Assembly (NCBI GenBank): GCA_964598765.1
Contig: CAZRCZ010000028.1
Coordinates: 1-47,551 of the forward strand
From: CAZRCZ01 sp964598765
GTDB lineage: Bacteria; Sumerlaeota; Sumerlaeia; MVZB01; JAJFLK01
Length of the DNA: 47,551 bases
Direction of reading: 5' to 3'
Shown one piece after another: positions 27,181 through 35,034 of this stretch. Position numbers and translations under genes: made by a program. Position 1 is the stretch's first letter. Each line of letters opens with the position of its first letter. Under the pieces are notes generated by a model. The model saw nothing but the letters and a program-made list of their open reading frames with translations, did not search any database and had not been told where the DNA came from.

Positions 27181-29550
27181 TTGCTCCCCAATGGATTCGA
27201 AGCGGTCCTCGTGCCCGACCTCAGCAATCTCCTTTCTCCCTCGACAATCGAAAGCGTCGTCATTGCCGCCGCGGCGTGGGCCTACTTCGCATTTTTCACT
27301 CCTTACATGGCTCGCCGAGCCGGCGTGACTTACGAGGAGCCGCCCCTTTGGCTCTACGGCAAAACATTTAATGCGATCCGCTGGATTCTCCTGCTTGCGT
27401 TTCTTGCCTTGGCCGTCATGCGTCCGCTCACCCATGACGTCATGACTTTTATCCCCGAACGTCCGGTTTCGCTGGGGCTTTCCCTCATCTACGATCTGAT
27501 TCTCGGAGGGGCGCTGTTTGGAATTCTAACCGTCTATCGCAGGATCCAAGCCCAGCGTCAGGCCGTCGTGATTGAGCCGCTCACGTTCGGATCGGCGATT
27601 CTTCGCGGCGTGGTTGTCCTGCTCATCGCCGGGGTGCTGATTGGCGTGCCGGTCGTCTTGGAATCGGTCCTCGGCATTCCGCTGGTGAAATCGCTGTTCG
27701 GAGGTGGGGAGCCGGGTTCCTACAACGCCGATCTTTCATTGTTTTTCGGGTTGCTCCTGACGTTCGTTCTTTTCTGGCTTATTCCGGAAATGATCGCCGA
27801 CCGCCTCCAAGCGCAGGACGGTACGCCGGTCTGGGCCAGATCCACGGGTCTGGAATTTTTCCGCTGGAATTTGACCGGATTGATTTTGTTCGCCTCCATC
27901 GGTCTCTTGGCGGCGATTCCCGGAGCCGATCCGTTCTTCAATTATCCTTTGTCTTGGGTCTTCGGCGTTTTGGTTCCGGTGATCGGCGCGGTGATTTTTC
28001 TGATCGTCTGGGTTGCGCCTCAACGCAGTCTGGCCCAGCACGCCTCGGAAGGAGAATTTCTGGCGAAGGAATTGCTCACCCGGGTCCGATTCTCGGGCGT
28101 CGTCGCATGGCTGGCGTATCGCGGACGCTCGCACGGACGATCCAAGGGATTGAAGCCGGACGACGAGAAGCGCCTCTGCCCCACCTGTCTGCGCCCGATC
28201 AACGATATCACCCTCTATCGGGACCTCAAATTCGATCATTGTCCGAATTGCCACTCGTTCATTCCCCCGCTTTTCACGATGCTCGATTTTGTTAAGCATC
28301 AGGCGAACCGCTTGGCGGCGCTCGCGGAGGATCAAGGTCCGCCGGGAGCCATCGGCAAGTCCAAGAAGAAGCGCGCGCGTTCGGTGGACGAGGAGCGGTT
28401 GGTTCAGGATTTACTCAAGGCCATTTTCGCGATGGCGGTCTCCGAGCGCGGGACCGATCTCCATTTGATCGTGGAAGGGGACAAGCTTGCCGTTCGATGC
28501 CGAACTGACGGCGTGCTCTACACGATGGTCGAATTCGACAAATCCATGGCCCGCTCGCTCATTTCCTCGGTGAAGGTCATGGCCAATCTCGACATCACCG
28601 AGCGCCGCAAACCCCAAGACGGAAGTTTCAAGATCAACATCGGCGACCGCGATCTCGACGTTCGCGTCAACACCAGTCCCGTCCCCGACGGCGAAATGGC
28701 GGCCATGCGTCTGCTCTACCTTCAAGACGTGCTCGGCTCCATCGAAAAGCTCGGCATGGGCTCGCGCAACATCAAAAACCTGAAAAAACTCATTCACAAT
28801 CCCAGCGGATTGATCCTTCTGACCGGTCCGACCGGATCGGGAAAAACCACCACGCTTTATAACGCGCTGGAGGCCATCGCCACCGGCGAACGCAACATTG
28901 TCACGCTCGAAGATCCCATCGAGTATCAGATCAAGGGATTGACGCAGATGCAGATCAATCCGTCCAAAGGCTTTACCTTCGCCACGGGTCTGCGAACAAT
29001 TCTGCGCCAAGACCCCGACGTCATCATGGTCGGCGAAATCCGCGACACCGAAACGGCGAAGATGGCCATTGACGCCGCCGCGACCGGTCATTTGGTTTTC
29101 AGCACGATCCACGCGACCGATTCGGTCGGCGTCGTCGGACGGTTGATTGACCTGCAGATTGATCCCAAGCGCGTCGCCGACGTGACGCTCCTGTTTCTCG
29201 CCCAGCGGCTCATCCGCCTGAACTGCCCCAAGTGCTGTCGGGAGTATCCGGTCACGCGGCAGGAATTGGAGCAGTTGGGAATTCAAGGCGCCCCTCAGGC
29301 GAATTACGTTCTCCGTCGCGGCGATGGTTGTCCCCACTGCCACGAAACGGGATTCTTTGGGCGCGAGGGAATTTACGAATTCTTTGTTCCCAACGACGAG
29401 ATTCGGCATCTCATCAGTCAACAGGCGCCGACCCCTTTCCTCCACCAGCGCTCGCGCGCGTTGGGAATGCGAACACTTTTGGAGGACGGCTTGGTCAAGG
29501 TCCTTCTCGGTCGGACCACGACGGACGAATTGATGCGCGTGACAAGCTAA
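27181..29550 (+). CDS. Seven-TM membrane domain fused to a GspE/PilB-type secretion ATPase
   Basis: Unusual fusion of 789 residues. About seven hydrophobic helices fill residues 22-279 (AFLALAVMRPL, LGLSLIYDLILGGALFGIL, VVVLLIAGVLIGVPVVL, LFFGLLLTFVLFWLIPEMI and others). A zinc-ribbon-like CPTC (333-336) and CPNC (354-357) follow. Residues 405-789 are a type II secretion/type IV pilus ATPase: Walker A GPTGSGKTTT (549-558), Asp box LEDPIEY, Walker B DPDVIMVGEIRD, His box STIHATD, and the GspE tetracysteine CPKC...CPHC (682-720). Normal GspE/PilB is cytosolic and has an N1 domain instead. The start is uncertain: TTG at 27181 or GTG at 27211; neither has a strong Shine-Dalgarno. No other pilus or secretion gene is nearby. 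Confidence 0.87.
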   Translation: MLPNGFEAVLVPDLSNLLSPSTIESVVIAAAAWAYFAFFTPYMARRAGVTYEEPPLWLYGKTFNAIRWILLLAFLALAVMRPLTHDVMTFIPERPVSLGLSLIYDLILGGALFGILTVYRRIQAQRQAVVIEPLTFGSAILRGVVVLLIAGVLIGVPVVLESVLGIPLVKSLFGGGEPGSYNADLSLFFGLLLTFVLFWLIPEMIADRLQAQDGTPVWARSTGLEFFRWNLTGLILFASIGLLAAIPGADPFFNYPLSWVFGVLVPVIGAVIFLIVWVAPQRSLAQHASEGEFLAKELLTRVRFSGVVAWLAYRGRSHGRSKGLKPDDEKRLCPTCLRPINDITLYRDLKFDHCPNCHSFIPPLFTMLDFVKHQANRLAALAEDQGPPGAIGKSKKKRARSVDEERLVQDLLKAIFAMAVSERGTDLHLIVEGDKLAVRCRTDGVLYTMVEFDKSMARSLISSVKVMANLDITERRKPQDGSFKINIGDRDLDVRVNTSPVPDGEMAAMRLLYLQDVLGSIEKLGMGSRNIKNLKKLIHNPSGLILLTGPTGSGKTTTLYNALEAIATGERNIVTLEDPIEYQIKGLTQMQINPSKGFTFATGLRTILRQDPDVIMVGEIRDTETAKMAIDAAATGHLVFSTIHATDSVGVVGRLIDLQIDPKRVADVTLLFLAQRLIRLNCPKCCREYPVTRQELEQLGIQGAPQANYVLRRGDGCPHCHETGFFGREGIYEFFVPNDEIRHLISQQAPTPFLHQRSRALGMRTLLEDGLVKVLLGRTTTDELMRVTS

Positions 29551-29551
29551 G

Positions 29552-30358
29552 ATGTCTCTCACGACTCGCCGCCGATGGTTGGTCGGCGCGACGGCAACCT
29601 TCCTTTCGCTTTCCCGCCGATCCCACTGCGCGGACGAAAAGAAATCCGATCCTTCCCCCTCTTCGCGCGGACGCGAATTTCTCGCCGCTCTTTTCGATCC
29701 CGCCATGAACCTCCTGCCCGAATATCGCGGCGCGGAGGTCTATTGGCTTTTTCACGACAACTATCTGGCGGCGAAGATTCTGGCCTCGACGCGCCCCGAT
29801 CTGGCGGAAAAAATCCGAAAGGCCATCGCCGCTTACGGCGTGACCCAATCGGGAAAGATCGAAATTCTCTTCGGCGAAGCTCCGCGCCCCCTTCCTTTTC
29901 GCCATTTCAAATTGGTCGAGGTCGCGCGCGTCGGTGGGAAAATCGTCAAGACGGAATTGGCTGGAGAGACTCCGCTGGCGGGTTGGGAAAATTACGCTGA
30001 CCTGTGCTTTTTCGCTTCCCTCGCGCGTGCGGGAACCGACCGCGATGCGGCGCGCGGTGATTTCGAGCGTGGAATGAAAATGTGGGACGGCCACGGTTTC
30101 GCCGACCGCGTTTTTACCGAGCAGAAAATTTATTCCACCTACAAACTCGCGCTCGCCATCCTCGCGGCATCGCGCCTGAATTGCCTTCCCCAACTTCCCT
30201 CCGAATTGACTAAGCGCCTTCTCTCGCTCCAAAACGCCGACGGCGGTTGGGTAACCGACTACACTCCCTCCGGCCAACCGACCGGTCTGGCCAACGTCGA
30301 GACCACCTCCTTGGCGATCATGGCGCTGGATTGCCTTCGCGGCAATAAGGATTCATGA
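29552..30358 (+). CDS. Secreted protein with a terpene-cyclase-like QW repeat; function unknown
   Basis: Protein of 268 residues starting one base after the GspE-fusion stop, so almost certainly co-transcribed. It begins with a twin-arginine-like signal (MSLTTRRRWLVGATATFLSL). The mature part looks all-helical; near the C-terminus LSLQNADGGWVTDYTPSGQP and VETTSLAIMALD match the repeat shared by prenyltransferases, squalene cyclases and the thioester domain of A2M. Catalytic DxDD or DCTAE motifs are absent, so it is probably a binding alpha/alpha-toroid. I do not recognise the family. Three bases separate its stop from the convergent fusion gene. Confidence 0.65.
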   Translation: MSLTTRRRWLVGATATFLSLSRRSHCADEKKSDPSPSSRGREFLAALFDPAMNLLPEYRGAEVYWLFHDNYLAAKILASTRPDLAEKIRKAIAAYGVTQSGKIEILFGEAPRPLPFRHFKLVEVARVGGKIVKTELAGETPLAGWENYADLCFFASLARAGTDRDAARGDFERGMKMWDGHGFADRVFTEQKIYSTYKLALAILAASRLNCLPQLPSELTKRLLSLQNADGGWVTDYTPSGQPTGLANVETTSLAIMALDCLRGNKDS

Positions 30359-30361
30359 AAT

Positions 30362-32230
30362 CTATCGCGCGGGAATTTTAATCCATTTCCCTTTTCGCGC
30401 CGATTCATATATCGCCAGAATGATCTCCAGCGGTTTTCGCCCCTCCTTCGCCGGGATGAGCGGCGGGCGGTTGTCTTGAATCGCGCGGATGAAGTCGGTC
30501 AGTTGAAGAACGTGGCCACGGTTGGAAATCGCTTTGGGATCGGCAGAGCCGACGCCGAATTCCGCCCCATCCTTCTCTTTCTCCTTGTCATTCTCTTTCT
30601 CATCCATAATCTCCCGAAACGTCACGCGATCCTTCTCGACGATGATCGTCCCTTTGGTTCCGGTCACTTCCAGTCGCTCCGGGAAGCCGGGATAGATTGC
30701 CGTCGAAGCGACGATCATGCCGAGCGCGCCATTCTTGAATTTGAGCAATGCATGGGCGACGTCCTCGACCTCGATCCGCTTGTGCGCCGCGCGAGCCGTC
30801 TGCGCGGCGACCGCGACGACCGGGCTGCTCATCACGTATTGGAGCATGTCAACGGTGTGAACGCCCTGATTCATCAACGCGCCGCCGCCGTCGAGTTTGC
30901 GCGTTCCGCGCCAGCCGACGCTGTCGTAATACTCCTGCTTTCGGAACCATTTGACGTAAGCCTCGGCCAAGACGATCTTGCCGAGCTTGCCGGAATGAAT
31001 CGCGTCGCGCAGTTCGGCGATCCCCGGATCGGTGCGATGTTGGGAGACGACGCCGAGCCTGACCTTGTGCTTCTTCGCCGTGGCGATCATCGCGTCGGCT
31101 TTTCTGAGCGTGACTTCCAATGGCTTTTCAGTAAGGACATGCTTGCCCGCGCGCATCGCCTCGATGGCGAGTTTGCCGTGCAGTCCGCTCGGCGTGCCGA
31201 GCGTGACGGTATGGACGTCGTCGCGCTTGAGCATCTGCGCAACGTCGGTATAAGCCTCGACGTTGTATTCCTCCTGCGCCTTTTTCAAATTCGGCGAATC
31301 CACGACGTCGGCGACGGCGACCAGATGCGCCTCGGGAACCTCCTGAAAACTTTTGCAGTGAAACCCGCCGATGAATCCCATGCCGATTACGGCGACGCGC
31401 GTCTGGCGATGACGGATGCCGATTTGGTCGCAGAGCGCGCGGAATCGTTCCGTGGCGTGGGCGAAAAGTTTCGGACCGGAAAATCCGGTGAACTGCCCCG
31501 CGACCGACAGATGCGGCTCCATCGTGGCGAATCCGACGTAGCCTTTCTCCAAAAGTCCGCGCAAGACCTTTGGAAATTCGCCGTCCCCTTCCCCCGCCGG
31601 GACCTGCTCGCCCGAAATTTTCTTGTCCTTCACGTGCAGATGAACGACGTCGTCCTTCAGCAAATCCCACCATTCCGCATAAGGACGCCGCGAGCCGGTC
31701 GTGATGAAATTGGAGGGATCGAAAACGGCCTTGAAGCAGGGAGAGTTGACGGCGCGGATCATGTCGGCGCAATGCGCGCCGTCCCAGCCGTAGATGTTTT
31801 CCTCGTTCTCGTGGATGAGAAGGATGTTTTCCATTTCGGCGCGCTCGGCCATTTCGCGCAGACGGCGAATCACCTCGTCGCGGTGTTTTTCCGGCGCGTC
31901 CCCTTCGGGAAAATAAAAAGAAAAAATACGAATGCGCGGCGTGCCGAAAAATTTCGCCATCGCCATTGCCTTCTCATACCGCGCCCACTCCTTTTCCCAT
32001 GAATCGGTGATGAGAACTTTTCCGAGCGGCGAACCGACCTCCGAAACGCCGACACCGTGGTGCCTCAGCAAAGCCTTCGCCTTCTGCTTCTGCTCCTCGC
32101 TGAGATCAAGGATGTTCGTTCCCCAAAGATTGCGCAGGGCGATGAAGTTGATGTCCATCTTGCGCAGTTCGCGCAGTTGGACCTCAAAATCCGCGTCAAT
32201 CTCGTCGCCGAATCCGCTGAGTTTGAGCAT
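30362..32230 (-). CDS. Fusion: sugar isomerase/epimerase (AP_endonuc_2) + Gfo/Idh/MocA oxidoreductase
   Basis: Two enzymes in one 622-residue chain. Residues 1-270 form a TIM barrel of the xylose isomerase-like family, with metal-site candidates in LIHENEENIYG, FDPSNF, VVHLHVKD and MEPH. Residues 277-622 are a Gfo/Idh/MocA dehydrogenase: Rossmann motif VAVIGMGFIGGFH (283-288 as GxGxxG), the conserved EKP at 368-370, and GGGALMNQGVHTVD with His458 as the likely acid/base. Such pairs are usually separate adjacent genes. Inferred role: NAD-dependent oxidation of a sugar at C3 and isomerisation of the product. A DUF1080 hydrolase-like gene lies immediately upstream on the same strand, supporting 3-keto-sugar chemistry. 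Substrate unknown. Confidence 0.88.
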   Translation of the reverse strand: MLKLSGFGDEIDADFEVQLRELRKMDINFIALRNLWGTNILDLSEEQKQKAKALLRHHGVGVSEVGSPLGKVLITDSWEKEWARYEKAMAMAKFFGTPRIRIFSFYFPEGDAPEKHRDEVIRRLREMAERAEMENILLIHENEENIYGWDGAHCADMIRAVNSPCFKAVFDPSNFITTGSRRPYAEWWDLLKDDVVHLHVKDKKISGEQVPAGEGDGEFPKVLRGLLEKGYVGFATMEPHLSVAGQFTGFSGPKLFAHATERFRALCDQIGIRHRQTRVAVIGMGFIGGFHCKSFQEVPEAHLVAVADVVDSPNLKKAQEEYNVEAYTDVAQMLKRDDVHTVTLGTPSGLHGKLAIEAMRAGKHVLTEKPLEVTLRKADAMIATAKKHKVRLGVVSQHRTDPGIAELRDAIHSGKLGKIVLAEAYVKWFRKQEYYDSVGWRGTRKLDGGGALMNQGVHTVDMLQYVMSSPVVAVAAQTARAAHKRIEVEDVAHALLKFKNGALGMIVASTAIYPGFPERLEVTGTKGTIIVEKDRVTFREIMDEKENDKEKEKDGAEFGVGSADPKAISNRGHVLQLTDFIRAIQDNRPPLIPAKEGRKPLEIILAIYESARKGKWIKIPAR

Positions 32231-32287
32231 GGTTTGAATTGTCTGTATCCGGGTCCCTAGAATGATGCCAAATGTTTATTATTTTCG

Positions 32288-32360
32288 AACCACAGAGGCA
32301 CAGAGAAGTTTGGGTGTAAGAGAAAAGCTAGCTTGCTACTTCGCTGTGTCTCTGTGGTTT
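32288..32360. repeat. CCACAGAGGCACAGAG inverted repeat
   Basis: Left arm 32288-32308 (aaccacagaggcacagagaag) is matched in reverse complement by the right arm at 32339-32360 with two or three mismatches; the loop is about 30 nt. It lies between two minus-strand genes and could attenuate or stop transcription leaving the DUF1080 gene. Confidence 0.8.
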
Positions 32361-32375
32361 TTCTTTGGAAGTGTG

Positions 32376-33029
32376 TTATTTTTTCAACCCCCTCACGCTC
32401 ACTTCCTTGAAATGCACGTGCGCCTCGCCGCCGTGGTTTTGGAGGCCGATGTAGCCCGACTGCGGACGCGGACCGCGGTTCGGCTCATAGGGTTTCTTCT
32501 TTTCAAGGACCTTGTCCCCCTCCTTGTAATCGGTCACGACCTCGCCGTTGACCTTGACGATGGTGTGATCGCCGTCCAGCGTGATGAGCATCGTCGCCCA
32601 TTCGTCCGCCTTGGGCGAGACGATCGCTTTGGCCTTGGCGAAACTGTAAAGGCATCCAGTCCGATGCGCGTCGTCATCCTTGTTGTCAATCTGCACCTCG
32701 ATCCCCTCGTTGACCGCCTGCATCGGATTTTTCGGCTCGTTGGGAATGCGGATGAAGACGCCGGAGTTGTCGTTTTCCTTGGTCATCTTGAAGACGACCT
32801 TGATCTCGCAATTGCCGAATTTTTCCTTCGTATACCAAAGCATTCCCATCCCGCCGTAGGTGACGAGTTCGCCGTTCTCGACTTTGAATTCCCCCGGACC
32901 GGTCATCGCCCAGCCCTCCTTGTCCTTGCCGTTGAAAAGTTGCTTGGCGTCTCCTTCGGCTCGAAGATTCGAAACGAACAAAGTCAGACAGGCAAACGCC
33001 GCGCATGAGAAGTTGTGGCGAAATTTCAT
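32376..33029 (-). CDS. Secreted DUF1080 (3-keto-disaccharide hydrolase domain) protein
   Basis: Protein of 217 residues with a signal peptide (MKFRHNFSCAAFACLTLFVS, cleavage near NLRA) and one DUF1080 jelly-roll domain: KQLFNGKDKEGWAMTG, ENGELVTYGG, GNCEIKVVFKM, NSGVFIRIPNEP, GIEVQIDNKDD, ADEWATMLITLDG and GYIGLQNHGG. The fold is related to concanavalin-type glycanases; members have been linked to 3-keto-disaccharide hydrolysis. The ATG at 33029 has AAGGA upstream and gives the signal peptide; a longer frame to 33143 is rejected. Same strand and upstream of the isomerase/dehydrogenase fusion, with the 32288-32360 repeat between them. Confidence 0.9.
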   Translation of the reverse strand: MKFRHNFSCAAFACLTLFVSNLRAEGDAKQLFNGKDKEGWAMTGPGEFKVENGELVTYGGMGMLWYTKEKFGNCEIKVVFKMTKENDNSGVFIRIPNEPKNPMQAVNEGIEVQIDNKDDDAHRTGCLYSFAKAKAIVSPKADEWATMLITLDGDHTIVKVNGEVVTDYKEGDKVLEKKKPYEPNRGPRPQSGYIGLQNHGGEAHVHFKEVSVRGLKK

Positions 33030-33373
33030 GGGAGTCCATCCTTTTGGGTAAATTAGCTTGGTTGGACCGGTGCGATCCGAATCAAGCCGGAGATTGAAAT
33101 TCTCTCTGGCGGGCATCATAGGCGGGCGCCGGACAAAATGCAAAAGCGGATTGGATCGCAGATTGACGCCTTGCGGTCCTTCGACCTTGAAAGATGGGGC
33201 GGAGTCGTTTCAGTTTGACCACTGGATCCCTTGAGACCTTCGCTACATTTGTTGGAGATGCGGGAGGAAGCGCGGTCCCGCGACAATGATTACGGGGCAT
33301 TGTCGCCGACTGGCGCGGCGCGGAGCCCTCTTCCACGCTTGTTTGAGAACCGATCCTCTTTAGGATGCGGGTG

Positions 33374-33396
33374 AACACGGATTGCACGGATCATGG
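33374..33396. repeat. CACGGAT-type periodic repeat, single arm
   Basis: Two CACGGAT units about 11 bp apart (at 33376 and 33386, then catgg). It is the single-arm form of the repeat class at 37278-37309. Confidence 0.5.
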
Positions 33397-33489
33397 AAAT
33401 TCGAGGGACAGAAAGAGCTAAAAAACCACCAAAAGGGATTTTGGCGAAATCGTCCGGTGGGCGCGTGTAAATATTGGTGTAGGATGCAA

Positions 33490-33556
33490 GCCGCAACCGT
33501 AAGGGAACCCCCTGTGCGAGCCATTGCTCTGCTAAGAGCTCGCGGCTCGGTTGCCT
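33490..33556. repeat. GAGCCGC-type inverted-repeat element, second copy
   Basis: Left arm agccgcaaccgtaaggg and right arm gctcgcggctcggttgcc resemble the arms of the element at 13260-13334, with a different loop. This suggests a dispersed family in the genome. Confidence 0.6.
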
Positions 33557-33660
33557 CAAAGGCGGCTGACTCCAAAAACCGAAACACGTCCAGCAGGGAA
33601 ACGGAAACCGATGATTTGCGCCCGCCGCTTGACTGCCCATTCGGCGCGTGAGAGAAATTC

Positions 33661-34968
33661 TTGTTTATCGAGGCGGAATTGAAAACTTCGACCCTTGAAT
33701 TTTCCTCTCAAGACTCGTCCCGCAAGGGAGCGACTCCGTGGACAGTCTCCTTGCGATTGGTCGCATGGGCCTATATCCTGACAGCGTTCATCAAACACGG
33801 CATCTATCGCCCGTTGTTCATTCATGGGGTGGATTACGGAAAACACTGGGAGGCGGCGCGGGCGGTTCTGGAAGGGCGCAACAATTATCTCGGAGGCGAA
33901 TTGTGGCTCGGCTTCAATTATCCGCAATGGAGCGCGCTGATCACGATTTGGCTCGGCTGGTTCAGTTATGAGAGAGCGGAATTGGTTTGGAAGGCGTTTC
34001 ATTTTTGCGCGCTCGTCGGTGCATGGTGGATCGCGCGTGGGTTGCTCAATCCCGGAATCATTCACGGTTCATGCCAAATCAAGCCTGTCCCTCAATGGCG
34101 TTCCGTCATCGGCGCGGGATTGCAACGCAACTGGGGACTGGTTTCGGCTCTCCTGCTCATGTTTTTTTCCCCGATCAGCGCCAGCTCGCTCTACATCGGA
34201 CAAATCGAGCCGCTCAACGCCCTTCTCATCATGGCGTTTGTCGGCGCGTTATTAATCGCGCGATTTCGTCTGGCGGGAGCTTATTGGGCGATGCTTTGTC
34301 TGGTTAAGATGATGCCGGTGTTTCTCGTGGTTCCGTTGGTTCTCTGGCGACAGTGGCGGGTCCTTCAAGGATGGTTGGCTTTTATGATCGGCTATCTGAT
34401 GATCCTCCTGATTACCGGACGGGTCGGCTACGAATGGTTTTTCGTCCACGACATGATGGGGAAAATCCCATTCGCTTGGCGGGAAATTTCGATTTCGATT
34501 CCCCGGCTCGTCATGCTGGCGGCTTCCCCCAAGGGGTGGCACGAAGATCCGTGGCTCTACTCGCGCGGAGTGAACATTTTCCTTTGCGTCATCGTGGGGC
34601 TTTATCTGGCTCTCATGTCTTTTTTGAGCTATCATCGGACACCTTTGCTCCGCGTCTTGGAGAGCGCCCTGTTGCTGATTCCCCTCATTTCCCCCCTCTT
34701 TGAGCCGCACCACATGGTTTGGGCTTTGCCGGTTCTCTATCTTCAGGTCGGACGATGGATTCGCGGCGAGATGCCGTCAACGACGGCGGCGCTTTATGTC
34801 CTCGGATGGGGAATCGTGTGCCTCGATTTTTTCTATTTCGACTTTCTTCAATCCTACGGCGTCTTCGCGCAATCGGCGGTGTTGATCGGCGCGTTGTGGC
34901 TCTTGATCGTCTCTGTTTTTGAAGCGCTGAAATCGGCAGTACCCATCAATTTACTCAAGGCGTCCTGA
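33661..34968 (+). CDS. GT87-family polyprenol-phosphate-mannose-type mannosyltransferase
   Basis: Membrane protein of 435 residues with about ten hydrophobic helices, resembling the GT87 (DUF2029) family that adds mannose or a related sugar from a polyprenyl-phosphate donor. The first large loop carries HGVDYGKHWEAARAVLEGRN, the Asp-containing catalytic loop of the family, then LWLGFNYPQWSALI. Other marks are YIGQIEPLNALLIMAF, CLVKMMPVFLVVPLVL, EISISIPRLV and LISPLFEPHHMVWALPVLYL. The TTG at 33661 is the first possible start after an in-frame stop at 33649 and has a GAGAG upstream. The sugar and acceptor are unknown. Confidence 0.82.
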   Translation: MFIEAELKTSTLEFSSQDSSRKGATPWTVSLRLVAWAYILTAFIKHGIYRPLFIHGVDYGKHWEAARAVLEGRNNYLGGELWLGFNYPQWSALITIWLGWFSYERAELVWKAFHFCALVGAWWIARGLLNPGIIHGSCQIKPVPQWRSVIGAGLQRNWGLVSALLLMFFSPISASSLYIGQIEPLNALLIMAFVGALLIARFRLAGAYWAMLCLVKMMPVFLVVPLVLWRQWRVLQGWLAFMIGYLMILLITGRVGYEWFFVHDMMGKIPFAWREISISIPRLVMLAASPKGWHEDPWLYSRGVNIFLCVIVGLYLALMSFLSYHRTPLLRVLESALLLIPLISPLFEPHHMVWALPVLYLQVGRWIRGEMPSTTAALYVLGWGIVCLDFFYFDFLQSYGVFAQSAVLIGALWLLIVSVFEALKSAVPINLLKAS

Positions 34969-34985
34969 CATGAACTTAATCTTAT

Positions 34986-35016
34986 TTCATCCTTCATCCT
35001 TCATCCTTCATCCTTC
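34986..35016 (+). repeat. TTCATCC heptamer tandem repeat
   Basis: 4.4 perfect copies of TTCATCC lie 19 bp before the argH start. The run may shift length by slippage and alter the spacing of the leader. No Shine-Dalgarno is seen between it and the start. Confidence 0.85.
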
Positions 35017-35034
35017 TTTTTGGGTCTCTTTGTC

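Larger units (their letters stand above)
33030..33660. other. 630-bp intergenic region between the DUF1080 gene and the GT87 gene
   Basis: I see no credible gene here. It contains a CGACAATG/CATTGTCG inverted pair near 33277-33303, an ACGGATTGCACGGATCATGG repeat arm at 33377-33396, and a GAGCCGC-type element at 33490-33556. Divergent promoters for both flanking genes must lie here but no clear consensus is visible. Confidence 0.6.

Noticed and set aside
27161..27211. ATG at 27161 with a nice GAGGGG upstream as the start of the GspE fusion
   Set aside because: It is out of frame with the ATPase frame; using it would need a frameshift. TTG 27181 or GTG 27211 remain the in-frame choices.
30476..32002. 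508-codon plus-strand frame
   Set aside because: Antisense to the isomerase/oxidoreductase fusion; no recognisable motif.
34986..35016. Iteron-type origin
   Set aside because: The unit is only 7 bp, with no DnaA boxes, AT-rich stretch or rep gene nearby.
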